In this document: in pieces, positions 15,481 through 22,892 of the stretch
How the letters are laid out: each line of letters opens with the position of its first letter
Position numbering within the stretch: position 1 is the stretch's first letter
Notes under the pieces: model-generated
Told to the model about the DNA's origin: nothing
What the model saw: the letters and a program-made list of their open reading frames with translations, nothing else
The model's database searches: none
Source: Flammeovirgaceae bacterium
GTDB taxonomy: Bacteria; Bacteroidota; Bacteroidia; Cytophagales; Cyclobacteriaceae
Assembly (NCBI GenBank): GCA_021299455.1
Contig: JAJTGQ010000007.1
Coordinates: forward strand, 1-48,808
Length of the DNA stretch: 48,808 bases
Direction: 5' to 3'
Translations under genes and position numbers: made by a program

Positions 15481-17481
15481 TAGACCAGTCGGAGAAGGTT
15501 TAATTTTTCTTCTTAGAAAAAACTTCCAATTGACTTCCCTAGTGAGGTTGTTGTCTACCATACGATTATTGTATTGCTGTATAAGGGATCTCAACCTTGC
15601 TTGCATCTCAGAAACCGTATCCGGTGGTACGTTCATTTCATTATTCTTTAGAAATGGATCCGCTTTAAAATCAAAGAGCGCGATTGAATTCTGTCCATCA
15701 AATTGAAGAAGATAGTTCCCTTGAAAAAACTGGTAGGTATTGTTTAGATAATTGAAGGCAAAAGGGCGGTCCTTGGAGCTAAATACATTGCGCCCAAACG
15801 CAACGTAGGGCTGATCGTAGCCTAAGTAGCCTAAGATGGAAGGCAAAATATCAACCTGCTGAACTAACTCATCCTTCATACCAACAACTTCCCGACCCGG
15901 TTCATAAAAAATAAGGGGAATTGAAAAATAACCCCATGCTGTATTGTATTGCGGATATTGAATTTCGGCAGATGCATGGTCAGCAGTGATCACAAAAAGT
16001 GTATTCTTAAACCAATCCGTCTTAGACGCTGTTTGAAAAAAACGCTTGAGCGCCCAATCCGTATATTCAATTGTTTTATAAATCGGGAGTGAGCCACCTT
16101 TAAATTTGCTTTGATATTCTTCAGGGAGCTGGTATGGATGGTGAGAAGAAACCGTAAACAGCGTGGTATAGAAAGGCTGCTTGAACCCGCTCATCTTTTT
16201 AGAGAAGTATTGTAAAAACTTTTCATCCCAAATTCCCCATATTCCATCATAGTCATCGTCATTTCCATATTCATCTTTCCCAAAATAGTCGGCAAAACCA
16301 CTTTGGTTGGCAAATGCATCGAAGCCCATTGATCCGTTAGGAGCTCCATGAAAAAAGGCGGTGTAATATCCTTTTTCCTTTAACAGAATCGGGAGGCTAT
16401 TCAGCTTGTTCCCCGAAAAATGTGAGAGTACATAGGGCACTTCAATGGATGGAACAGAGCATATTACCGAAGGCATTGCATCAATCGACTTGCGACCATT
16501 TGCCATTGAATACTTGAATGATCGGCTATGTGAAATAAGTGAATCTAAAAAAGGCGTGTACCCTTTATAGACCTCTTTTCCCCACGACTGATTATAGGCA
16601 CCAATAAACTCCTTCGAAAAACTTTCTAAAATAATTACGACTACATTTTTATTTTGAAACCGAGACGAATCGGTTGGTGTCTTGAGGGGATTAAAATACT
16701 TTTCCAGCTCTTGCTGCGAATCGTAATAGTAAACCTTCTTAATAACGTTTGCCTTTGCCGTGCGCATCAGTGCAAAAGGGGTATTCAAAACCAAATTGAC
16801 ATCGCTTGGCTCTTTGGCATAGGCCGCTGCGTTGCTTAGCGTTATCGGACGCGTACTCTCTCGAAAACCACCTCGCGCTCCGCCAATAAAAAGCCCGACC
16901 GTCACCAACATGGCCAATGTATTGACTACATAAAACAACCACGGTTTTTTGATTTGCGGACCCTCGAAGCGTATTTTGTTGTATCCCCACACCAACAAAG
17001 CGACTAACAATAGAAAAAAGAAAAAAGCATACCAGTAGTCAAACAAAAAACGAAAAAATAACTTCCCTAAATTCGTTTCATTCTCGAATTGACTAAAAAC
17101 ACTGAGTGTAGTTCTTCGAAGAGTGAACCGGTAATAAATGATGTCGGCAGAGTTTGCCGCAAACGCAATCGTATTACAAACAATGAAGACCCACTTAAGT
17201 ACAAGCTTATACCACCCAGAAAATCGAAAAGTAAAGGGAACGATCATCAACAAGATGAACAACGAGTTGGAATAGAGCGTGGCGGATAGATCGAACCGCA
17301 ATCCACCCGCTGCGATAACGAAGAATCGATTGGGCTCCATGCCCTGAAAAAACGCCCTGTTAAAGAGAAAAAATCCTACCCTGCTCAACGAATAGAGTAT
17401 CATGACCAACAATAGACTGAGGATTAATGCTACGTAGATGTTGTTACGAACCTTGAAGCGCAAAAATTGACCGTCTGCCAT
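15388..17481 (-). CDS. LTA-synthase-family sulfatase-fold membrane enzyme
   Basis: From the ATG at 17481 this is 697 residues: five membrane segments (about residues 15-200) then a periplasmic sulfatase/alkaline-phosphatase-fold domain. Metal and nucleophile positions are visible: E286 in ILESFS, S332 in NGRKSIDAMPS (Ser where LtaS has Thr) and D501-H502 in TADHAS. Relatives transfer phosphoglycerol or phosphoethanolamine groups; in a Gram-negative the acceptor is unknown. The frame stays open to 17628, but the first 49 codons would add a sixth segment and cover a TATTTTTG promoter element, so I start at 17481. The C-terminus is read antisense to yebC. Confidence 0.8.
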   Translation of the reverse strand: MADGQFLRFKVRNNIYVALILSLLLVMILYSLSRVGFFLFNRAFFQGMEPNRFFVIAAGGLRFDLSATLYSNSLFILLMIVPFTFRFSGWYKLVLKWVFIVCNTIAFAANSADIIYYRFTLRRTTLSVFSQFENETNLGKLFFRFLFDYWYAFFFFLLLVALLVWGYNKIRFEGPQIKKPWLFYVVNTLAMLVTVGLFIGGARGGFRESTRPITLSNAAAYAKEPSDVNLVLNTPFALMRTAKANVIKKVYYYDSQQELEKYFNPLKTPTDSSRFQNKNVVVIILESFSKEFIGAYNQSWGKEVYKGYTPFLDSLISHSRSFKYSMANGRKSIDAMPSVICSVPSIEVPYVLSHFSGNKLNSLPILLKEKGYYTAFFHGAPNGSMGFDAFANQSGFADYFGKDEYGNDDDYDGIWGIWDEKFLQYFSKKMSGFKQPFYTTLFTVSSHHPYQLPEEYQSKFKGGSLPIYKTIEYTDWALKRFFQTASKTDWFKNTLFVITADHASAEIQYPQYNTAWGYFSIPLIFYEPGREVVGMKDELVQQVDILPSILGYLGYDQPYVAFGRNVFSSKDRPFAFNYLNNTYQFFQGNYLLQFDGQNSIALFDFKADPFLKNNEMNVPPDTVSEMQARLRSLIQQYNNRMVDNNLTREVNWKFFLRRKIKPSPTGLLSEIMINVLHVIICFQCFDALEYLILLSLR

Positions 17482-17506
17482 GAATTGCAAGATGAGTGTA
17501 AAAGCA

Positions 17507-17514
17507 CAAAAATA
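17507..17514 (-). promoter_or_regulatory. Putative -7 element for the LtaS-like gene
   Basis: The minus strand reads TATTTTTG, ending 25 bp upstream of the proposed ATG at 17481. It supports the shorter start. No clear -33 TTG is visible. Confidence 0.4.
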
Positions 17515-17771
17515 CTGCACCAGGGCGAAAAAAGGCCCCATGATTTCAGTAATTGTCTTAGTTTTGTTAACTGAGAAATAGTGAAAAATGGTCATAAGTA
17601 GGACATTGCCGCGAGTCTTGTCAAGCAATGCACCTTGGCGATGTCCACCGTTATGCCTAATGGTGAAAATCGATAAAGCTCTCTAAAATCATTCGTCCAC
17701 CTCCGCCCCTGCCCCCCCTCTTGTCCGTAGAGCGCCAGGAGTTTTCAATATCTGCATTTGATTTCACCACG

Positions 17772-18338
17772 CTAGGGTTTCTGCAGCGCTTCTTTGAACG
17801 TAAGCTTTGTCACACCCAATCCAATAAGAAGTCCCAGTGCAGCAAATCCAACCACAACAAAGAACAAGTTGTCTTGAAATACCTGTGCATTCAAATTGAA
17901 AATCCTGCCCGACCAGTACCCAACGGTGCTCACCAATGTTGCCCAGATGAGCCCGGTGATTGTGCTGTAAACCAAGAATCGTTTGGGTGGTAGACCACTC
18001 ATGCCAATCATTAGGGGAATTACAATTCGAAAGCCATACAAAAAGCGATAGCTGAATAGAATCTGATACCGATTTCGCTCAAAGAAATTTGTAAGAGGTA
18101 ACATCTTGGCTTGCAGCTTCGGGCGGGTAGACAAAAACAATTTTCCGTTGAGTCGACCAATCAGATAATAGAGCCAGTCACTAACAAAAGAGCCACCGAA
18201 CGCGGCCAACACTGTTGCTGGGAACAAGAAAACTCCTCTGTGAATGAGTGACGACACGATTAGTATAGCCGTTTCTCCCTCGAAGAAAGTGCCAACTGAG
18301 AGCGCCAAGTAACCATATTGATCTAAAAACTCTTCCAA
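17772..18338 (-). CDS. DedA-family (SNARE-associated/VTT) membrane protein
   Basis: This 188-residue inner-membrane protein has the family landmarks: FFEGE near residue 18, AAFGGSFVSDWLYYLIGRLNG (about 44-64) and RFLYGFRIVIPLMIGMSGLPPKRFL (about 98-122), then two further membrane helices. DedA proteins are linked to undecaprenyl-phosphate or phospholipid translocation across the inner membrane. It is monocistronic and divergent from the arginine leader region. Confidence 0.9.
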   Translation of the reverse strand: MEEFLDQYGYLALSVGTFFEGETAILIVSSLIHRGVFLFPATVLAAFGGSFVSDWLYYLIGRLNGKLFLSTRPKLQAKMLPLTNFFERNRYQILFSYRFLYGFRIVIPLMIGMSGLPPKRFLVYSTITGLIWATLVSTVGYWSGRIFNLNAQVFQDNLFFVVVGFAALGLLIGLGVTKLTFKEALQKP

Positions 18339-18374
18339 CTGTTTGTTCGCTCTGCGAGTAAAATTGTATTAAGC

Positions 18375-18382
18375 CAAAATTA
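18375..18382 (-). promoter_or_regulatory. Putative -7 element for the DedA gene
   Basis: The minus strand reads TAATTTTG, 36 bp upstream of the ATG. It matches TAnnTTTG. Confidence 0.45.
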
Positions 18383-18431
18383 ATTCTGTAAAAATCGAAC
18401 TGATTTGGTGAATTATCGTTTTTAATTCCAT

Positions 18432-18439
18432 TAATTTTG
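18432..18439 (+). promoter_or_regulatory. Putative -7 element for the arginine leader RNA
   Basis: TAATTTTG matches TAnnTTTG. A TTTG at 18404-18407 lies 24 bp upstream, slightly beyond normal spacing. It would start transcription near 18445 and place the structured region 18521-18708 in the 5' part of the transcript. Confidence 0.45.
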
Positions 18440-18520
18440 TGAAAACTTTTTTGAATGGCATTTACGTAACTAACTCTCACCACAAGAATTGGAAAATTTA
18501 GTCACCATTTACGCGAACTC

Positions 18521-18708
18521 GGGCAATTCTGCCCTACTGCACTTTGCCGAACCGGCATCGACCACGCTTCTCGCCACTGCCTGTACTGTGACCAGGCGAC
18601 CGCATAGACGGATTAGGATCTGATACTACCATCTTTTTAAAGACAGATGTAGGTCAAGCCTCCAGGAGGTTTTGACATGGTGCGCAAGCACCCGCTTAAT
18701 CTTTTTTT
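18521..18708 (+). ncRNA. Unassigned structured leader RNA upstream of the arginine cluster
   Basis: A visibly GC-richer non-coding stretch folds into successive helices: GGGCA/TGCCC (18521-18534), TGCCG/CGGCA (18545-18557) and TCGCC/GGCGA (18571-18599). A multibranch domain follows, closed by GATTAGG (18611-18617) with CTTAATC (18695-18701). It encloses three hairpins: CTAC-ATCT/AGAT-GTAG (18626-18652), GTCAA/TTGAC (18653-18676) and GGTGC-GCAA-GCACC (18679-18692). The closing stem runs straight into seven T (18702-18708), as in a terminator. The GNAT start is 22 bp downstream. It matches no riboswitch, SRP, tmRNA or RNase P core that I recognise. It could be an attenuator or a stand-alone RNA. 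Confidence 0.5.
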
Positions 18709-18729
18709 CATTTAACGTTTTAAATCAAA

Positions 18730-19464
18730 TTGGAAAATATCATTGTCCGTGCAGCTACGGCTGCAGACATTCATTATGCGGAAACCATTACCAACGAGAT
18801 GGCCGAATCAGCTAAGGCTCGTGGAACCGGAATTGCCAAACGCTCGCCCGACTACATCAAGCAAAAGATGGAGGAAGGCAAAGCAGTTATTGCATTAATG
18901 CCTGATGGAAGTTGGGTAGGTTTTTGTTACATTGAATCGTGGGAGCACGAAAAATTTGTTGCCAATAGTGGGTTGATTGTTTCTCCTCCGTTCCGCAAAA
19001 GTGGAGTTGCCACTGAAATCAAACGCAAAGTCTTTGAACTCTCGAGGGAAAAATATCCGGATGCGAAAATCTTTGGATTGACGACCGGATTGGCGGTAAT
19101 GAAAATCAATTCAGATTTGGGTTACGAACCGGTAACTTACAATCAGTTGACCAATGATGAGCAGTTTTGGAAAGGATGCCAGAGTTGTGTGAACTATGAA
19201 ATATTGATGAGTAAAAATCGTCAAAATTGTATGTGCACCGCGATGCTCTACGACCCGGTTGAAAAAGCAAAAGAACTGGAATTGAAAAAGCACCACGAAG
19301 CTAGAGCAGAAAACTTTTGGGGCAGAGATCTTCGCAACGACAACAAGGTGTTTGACCGATGGGTTCGCTTCAAACAATTTGTGTTGTTGAAAGGCTGGAA
19401 GAAAAAAGAAGACGATGGTGCCGTTAAGAAAAATTCATTTTTAAGCTTTTTATTCTTTTGGTAA
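18730..19464 (+). CDS. GNAT acyltransferase, probable ArgA-type N-acylglutamate synthase
   Basis: This 244-residue protein has an N-terminal GNAT fold: VRAATAADIHYAETI, SGLIVSPPFRKSGVATEIKRKVF as the acyl-CoA loop, and LTTGLAVMKINSDLGYEPV. A Cys-containing C-terminal part follows (CQSCVNYEI, NCMCTAM). Bacteroidota place such a GNAT in front of argG as the first arginine enzyme; given the transcarbamylase below it may use succinyl-CoA. The start is TTG at 18730: an in-frame stop lies just upstream and the next ATG would delete the beginning of the fold. The stop overlaps the argG ATG (TAATG). Confidence 0.8.
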   Translation: MENIIVRAATAADIHYAETITNEMAESAKARGTGIAKRSPDYIKQKMEEGKAVIALMPDGSWVGFCYIESWEHEKFVANSGLIVSPPFRKSGVATEIKRKVFELSREKYPDAKIFGLTTGLAVMKINSDLGYEPVTYNQLTNDEQFWKGCQSCVNYEILMSKNRQNCMCTAMLYDPVEKAKELELKKHHEARAENFWGRDLRNDNKVFDRWVRFKQFVLLKGWKKKEDDGAVKKNSFLSFLFFW

Positions 19465-20720
19465 TGAAAAAAGTTCTTTTGGCCTTTAGTGGTGGTCTAG
19501 ATACCTCCTACTGCGCAAAGTATTTGTCGGAAGACCTGGGCTATGAAGTCCATTCCATTACGGTGAATACCGGTGGATTTGATTTGGCCGAAGTTCAGTC
19601 TATCGAAATACGTGCTAAAAGTTTAGGGATGGCATCGCACAAAACGGTGGATGCAACCAAATCTTATTATGAAAAAGTAATTCGGTATTTGATTTTTGGC
19701 AACGTACTGAAAAATGCAACTTATCCACTGAGTGTAAGCGCTGAAAGAATGTCGCAAGCCTTGGCGGTAGCAAATTACGCCAAAGAAATAAAAGCTGACG
19801 CTGTGGCTCATGGTAGCACAGGTGCTGGCAACGATCAAGTGCGGTTCGATATGGTTTTTCAAATCTTAATGCCCGGGTTGGAAATCATTACCCCTATTCG
19901 CGACAAGCAATTGAGCCGCGAAGAAGAAATCGAATACCTGAAAAAGAAAGGTGTTTCTTTCAATTTTGAAAAAGCCAAGTACTCCATCAACAAAGGTATC
20001 TGGGGAACAAGCGTGGGCGGTAAAGAAACGCTGAACTCGATGGGGCAATTACCCGAAGAGGCATGGCCGACACAAGTTACCAAACAAGGAAATGAAGAAG
20101 TAAAAATTGGTTTTGAAAAAGGTGAATTGGTTTCCATCAATGGTAAAATGTTTTCCCATCCGACAGAGGCGATCCATTTTCTTCAGTCCATTGCTGGTCC
20201 TTACGGGATTGGTAGAGATATTCATGTAGGAGATACCATCATTGGTATCAAAGGCCGTGTTGGTTTTGAAGCAGCAGCTCCCCTCCTGATCATCAAAGCA
20301 CATCATGCTTTGGAGAAGCATGTACTTACGAAATGGCAGTTGAGCTGGAAGGACCAGCTGGCACAATTTTACGGCAATTGGCTGCATGAAGGACAATACC
20401 TGGACCCAGTCATGCGAAATATGGAAGCGTTCCTAACTAGTTCACAAGAAAACGTAACAGGCGAGGTGTCAATCTCAATCTACCCATACCGCTATCAAGT
20501 CAATGGCATTGAATCACCTTTTGATTTGATGTCTTCGAAATTTGGCAAATATGGAGAAATGAATTTGGGTTGGACGGGGGATGATGTGAAAGGCTTTACG
20601 AAGATATTTGGAAACCAAGTAGCGATTCATTATCAAGTTACCGGTTCCCAGTTGCAGGTTACCGGTAATCACCTGCCTGCCGGCAAGGCAGGAAAACCGG
20701 AAACAGGAAACAAGTTATGA
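19464..20720 (+). CDS. argG: Argininosuccinate synthase
   Basis: This 418-residue cytoplasmic enzyme joins citrulline and aspartate with ATP. The PP-loop SGGLDTSYC is at about 9-17 and GSTGAGNDQVRFD near 118. From about residue 390 the C-terminus (VTGSQLQVTGN, then LPAGKAGKPETGNKL) does not look like ArgG. It is encoded by a repeat family also found in the neighbouring intergenic gaps. I take the ATG at 19464, overlapping the GNAT stop. It overlaps argC by 4 bp (ATGA). Confidence 0.95.
   Translation: MKKVLLAFSGGLDTSYCAKYLSEDLGYEVHSITVNTGGFDLAEVQSIEIRAKSLGMASHKTVDATKSYYEKVIRYLIFGNVLKNATYPLSVSAERMSQALAVANYAKEIKADAVAHGSTGAGNDQVRFDMVFQILMPGLEIITPIRDKQLSREEEIEYLKKKGVSFNFEKAKYSINKGIWGTSVGGKETLNSMGQLPEEAWPTQVTKQGNEEVKIGFEKGELVSINGKMFSHPTEAIHFLQSIAGPYGIGRDIHVGDTIIGIKGRVGFEAAAPLLIIKAHHALEKHVLTKWQLSWKDQLAQFYGNWLHEGQYLDPVMRNMEAFLTSSQENVTGEVSISIYPYRYQVNGIESPFDLMSSKFGKYGEMNLGWTGDDVKGFTKIFGNQVAIHYQVTGSQLQVTGNHLPAGKAGKPETGNKL
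20637..20716. repeat. GTTACC/GTTTCC repeat plus 21-bp palindrome forming the argG 3' end
   Basis: Forward units GTTACCGGTTCCCAGTTGC and GTTACCGG (20637-20665) are followed by a near-perfect palindrome (20672-20692) starting CCTGCCTGCCGG. Reverse-oriented units CCGGAAACAGGAAAC follow (about 20697-20711). The whole is an inverted repeat with the palindrome at its centre, read in frame as the last 27 codons of argG. Confidence 0.65.
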
Positions 20721-21694
20721 GCGCACAAATCAAAGCTGGCATTATTGGTGGCGCAGGATACACAGGCGGTGAAACAGTGCGTCTATTATTGAATCATCCT
20801 GAGGTGGAATTGATTTTTGTGCAGAGCAGAAGTCAGGCGGGCAAGCCAGTTACTACCGTTCATCATGATCTTGTTGGAGAAACTGGGCTTCGCTTTTCTG
20901 AAGGTTTTAGTCTACCCGTTGATGTCTTATTCCTTTGTTTAAGTCACGGTGAAAGTAAAAAACTGTTAAATGAATCTCATTTTCCTGTTAATACGCGCAT
21001 TATTGATTTGGGCAATGATTTCCGCTTAGGTGAACAGGTGAACGGCAGAGAATTCATCTACGGGCTTCCTGAATTCCAGCGAGAAAAGATTAAGCAAGCA
21101 AAAAACATTGCCAACCCAGGCTGTTTTGCAACTACCATACAATTGGGATTATTGCCATTAGCAAAAGCAGGCCTGCTCACAGAAGTTCATACAACCGGAA
21201 TTACCGGATCTACCGGTGCTGGTCAAAAATTGCAAGACAGCACGCACTTCACTTGGCGAGCAAATAACATATCTGCCTACAAAACGTTGACACACCAGCA
21301 CCTTGGAGAAATCAATCAAACCATAAAATCACTGCAGCCGGAATATTCAAGCAGCATCAACTTCGTGCCGTGGCGTGGTGACTTTACCAGAGGCATCTTT
21401 GTGTCATCTGTGTTGGATTGCAACTTGAGCTTAGAAGAAGCAACTCAATTGTTTAAAGAGTACTACAAGTCAAATCCGTTTACTCATGTAGCTGGCGAGA
21501 TGATTGATATCAAACAAGTGGTAAACACAAACAAGTGCTTACTCTATTTGGAAAAGGCAGGCAGCAAGCTTGTCATCCACTCAGTCACCGATAACTTGTT
21601 GAAGGGCGCAAGCGGGCAAGCCGTGCAGAATATGAATTTGATGTTTGGTCTTGATGAAACTGTGGGGTTAAAATTAAAGGGGAGTGTTTTTTAA
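20717..21694 (+). CDS. argC: N-acyl-gamma-glutamyl-phosphate reductase
   Basis: This 325-residue protein reduces N-acyl-glutamyl phosphate to the semialdehyde with NADPH. It has the Rossmann start GIIGGAGYTGGETVRLL and the catalytic-Cys motif NPGCFATTIQLGLLPL near 130-146. TGSTGAGQK (about 161-169) and an HQHLGEINQ region supply the catalytic His area. It is coupled to argG by a 4-bp overlap and followed by a repeat-filled 61-bp gap before argD. Confidence 0.95.
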   Translation: MSAQIKAGIIGGAGYTGGETVRLLLNHPEVELIFVQSRSQAGKPVTTVHHDLVGETGLRFSEGFSLPVDVLFLCLSHGESKKLLNESHFPVNTRIIDLGNDFRLGEQVNGREFIYGLPEFQREKIKQAKNIANPGCFATTIQLGLLPLAKAGLLTEVHTTGITGSTGAGQKLQDSTHFTWRANNISAYKTLTHQHLGEINQTIKSLQPEYSSSINFVPWRGDFTRGIFVSSVLDCNLSLEEATQLFKEYYKSNPFTHVAGEMIDIKQVVNTNKCLLYLEKAGSKLVIHSVTDNLLKGASGQAVQNMNLMFGLDETVGLKLKGSVF

Positions 21695-21695
21695 A

Positions 21696-21728
21696 GTTCC
21701 CGGTTCCAGGTTTCCAGTTACTGGTAAC
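21696..21728. repeat. GTTTCC-family repeat in the argC-argD gap
   Basis: GTTCCCGGTTCCAGGTTTCC followed by AGTTACTGGTAAC starts one base after the argC stop. It is a forward copy of the repeat seen in the argG 3' end and beside the four-helix-bundle gene. It has no open frame or T-run. Confidence 0.6.
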
Positions 21729-21755
21729 AATTAAACACCAAAAAATAAGTTAACG

Positions 21756-22892
21756 ATGAAATTATTTGACGTCTACCCACTCTTCCCAATCGAGCCAGTA
21801 AAAGCACAAGGTTCGTGGCTGTGGGACAAAGAAGGAAATAAATATTTGGACTTGTATGGTGGTCATGCGGTGATCTCAATTGGTCATAACCATCCACACT
21901 TTGTCGAAGCACTCAAATCACAATTGGATAAAATCAGTTTTTATTCTAACAGTATCAAGAACGAATTGCAGGAAAAGCTAGCAGAGAAACTTGGTCAACT
22001 TTCAGGTTACCCCAATCACCAACTGTTTCTTTGCAACTCTGGTGCTGAAGCTAACGAAAATGCGCTGAAGCTCGCTTCGTTTGTCAATGGCCGTAAAAAA
22101 GTAATCGCGTTTAAAAAAGCATTTCACGGTCGAACGTCTGGTGCTGTAGCAGCCACTGACAATCCAAAGATTGTGGCACCCTTCAATGCCAACCACGAAA
22201 TTGTCTTTCTTCCATTGAATGACGAGGCTGCGTTTCTGAATGCCATTAGTAAAGACATCGCAGCAGTTATCATCGAAGGAATCCAAGGTGTGGGCGGCAT
22301 TCATCTTCCCACTCGTGCATTTCTACAACTCCTCTCCAAAAAATGCGAAGAGGTCGGGGCATTGCTGATTTTAGACGAGGTACAATCCGGCTACGGGCGA
22401 ACAGGTAAATTTTTTGCACATCAGTTCGCTGGCATTGAAGCAGACTTAATCACCATCGCAAAAGGAATGGGTAATGGTTTCCCGGTGGGTGGTGTACTTA
22501 TTCATCCGGACATCAAACCATGGAGTGGAATGCTCGGAACCACATTCGGAGGAAATTACCTGGCTTGTGCAGCCTCGTTGGCGGTCTTAGACGTAATTGA
22601 AAAAGAAAACCTGATGCAGCATGCGGGCGAACTGGGCAGCTACTGGATGCAGGAACTCAAAAAATTCTCACCCATTTTAGAAGTACGTGGGCAAGGGTTG
22701 ATGATTGGTTTTGATTTACCTGAATCACTCGCATCACTGCGTAAAGACTTACTCTTCAAACACCATATCTTTACAGGCGAAGCTAAACCAAACACGGTGC
22801 GCTTATTGCCGTCTTTGGCTTTGTCAAAAAATGATGCTGATTTATTTTTAGAAGCATTGGCAAAGGAACTTAAACAAGTCGCAGCGCTATGA
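21756..22892 (+). CDS. argD: N-acylornithine aminotransferase (PLP-dependent, class III)
   Basis: This 378-residue protein converts N-acyl-glutamate semialdehyde to N-acylornithine. It has the class III layout: DLYGGHAVISIGHNHP, NSGAEANENALKLA (about 90-103), ILDEVQSGYGRTG (about 206-218) and the PLP-lysine motif LITIAKGMGNGFPVGG. It sits between argC and argF', overlapping the latter by 4 bp. Whether the acyl group is acetyl or succinyl cannot be read from this protein. Confidence 0.95.
   Translation: MKLFDVYPLFPIEPVKAQGSWLWDKEGNKYLDLYGGHAVISIGHNHPHFVEALKSQLDKISFYSNSIKNELQEKLAEKLGQLSGYPNHQLFLCNSGAEANENALKLASFVNGRKKVIAFKKAFHGRTSGAVAATDNPKIVAPFNANHEIVFLPLNDEAAFLNAISKDIAAVIIEGIQGVGGIHLPTRAFLQLLSKKCEEVGALLILDEVQSGYGRTGKFFAHQFAGIEADLITIAKGMGNGFPVGGVLIHPDIKPWSGMLGTTFGGNYLACAASLAVLDVIEKENLMQHAGELGSYWMQELKKFSPILEVRGQGLMIGFDLPESLASLRKDLLFKHHIFTGEAKPNTVRLLPSLALSKNDADLFLEALAKELKQVAAL

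Noticed and set aside
17482-17628. 49-codon N-terminal extension of the LtaS-like enzyme
   Set aside because: It would add a membrane segment absent from the family pattern, and it covers a TATTTTTG promoter element.
18181-18483. 100-codon open frame on the minus strand upstream of DedA
   Set aside because: It overlaps the DedA gene in another frame, covers promoter-like DNA and encodes no recognisable family.
18448-18606. Possible leader peptide ending in HCLYCDQATA within the arginine leader
   Set aside because: There is no start codon in frame after the previous stop, and only a few scattered Arg codons. The RNA structure explains the stretch better.
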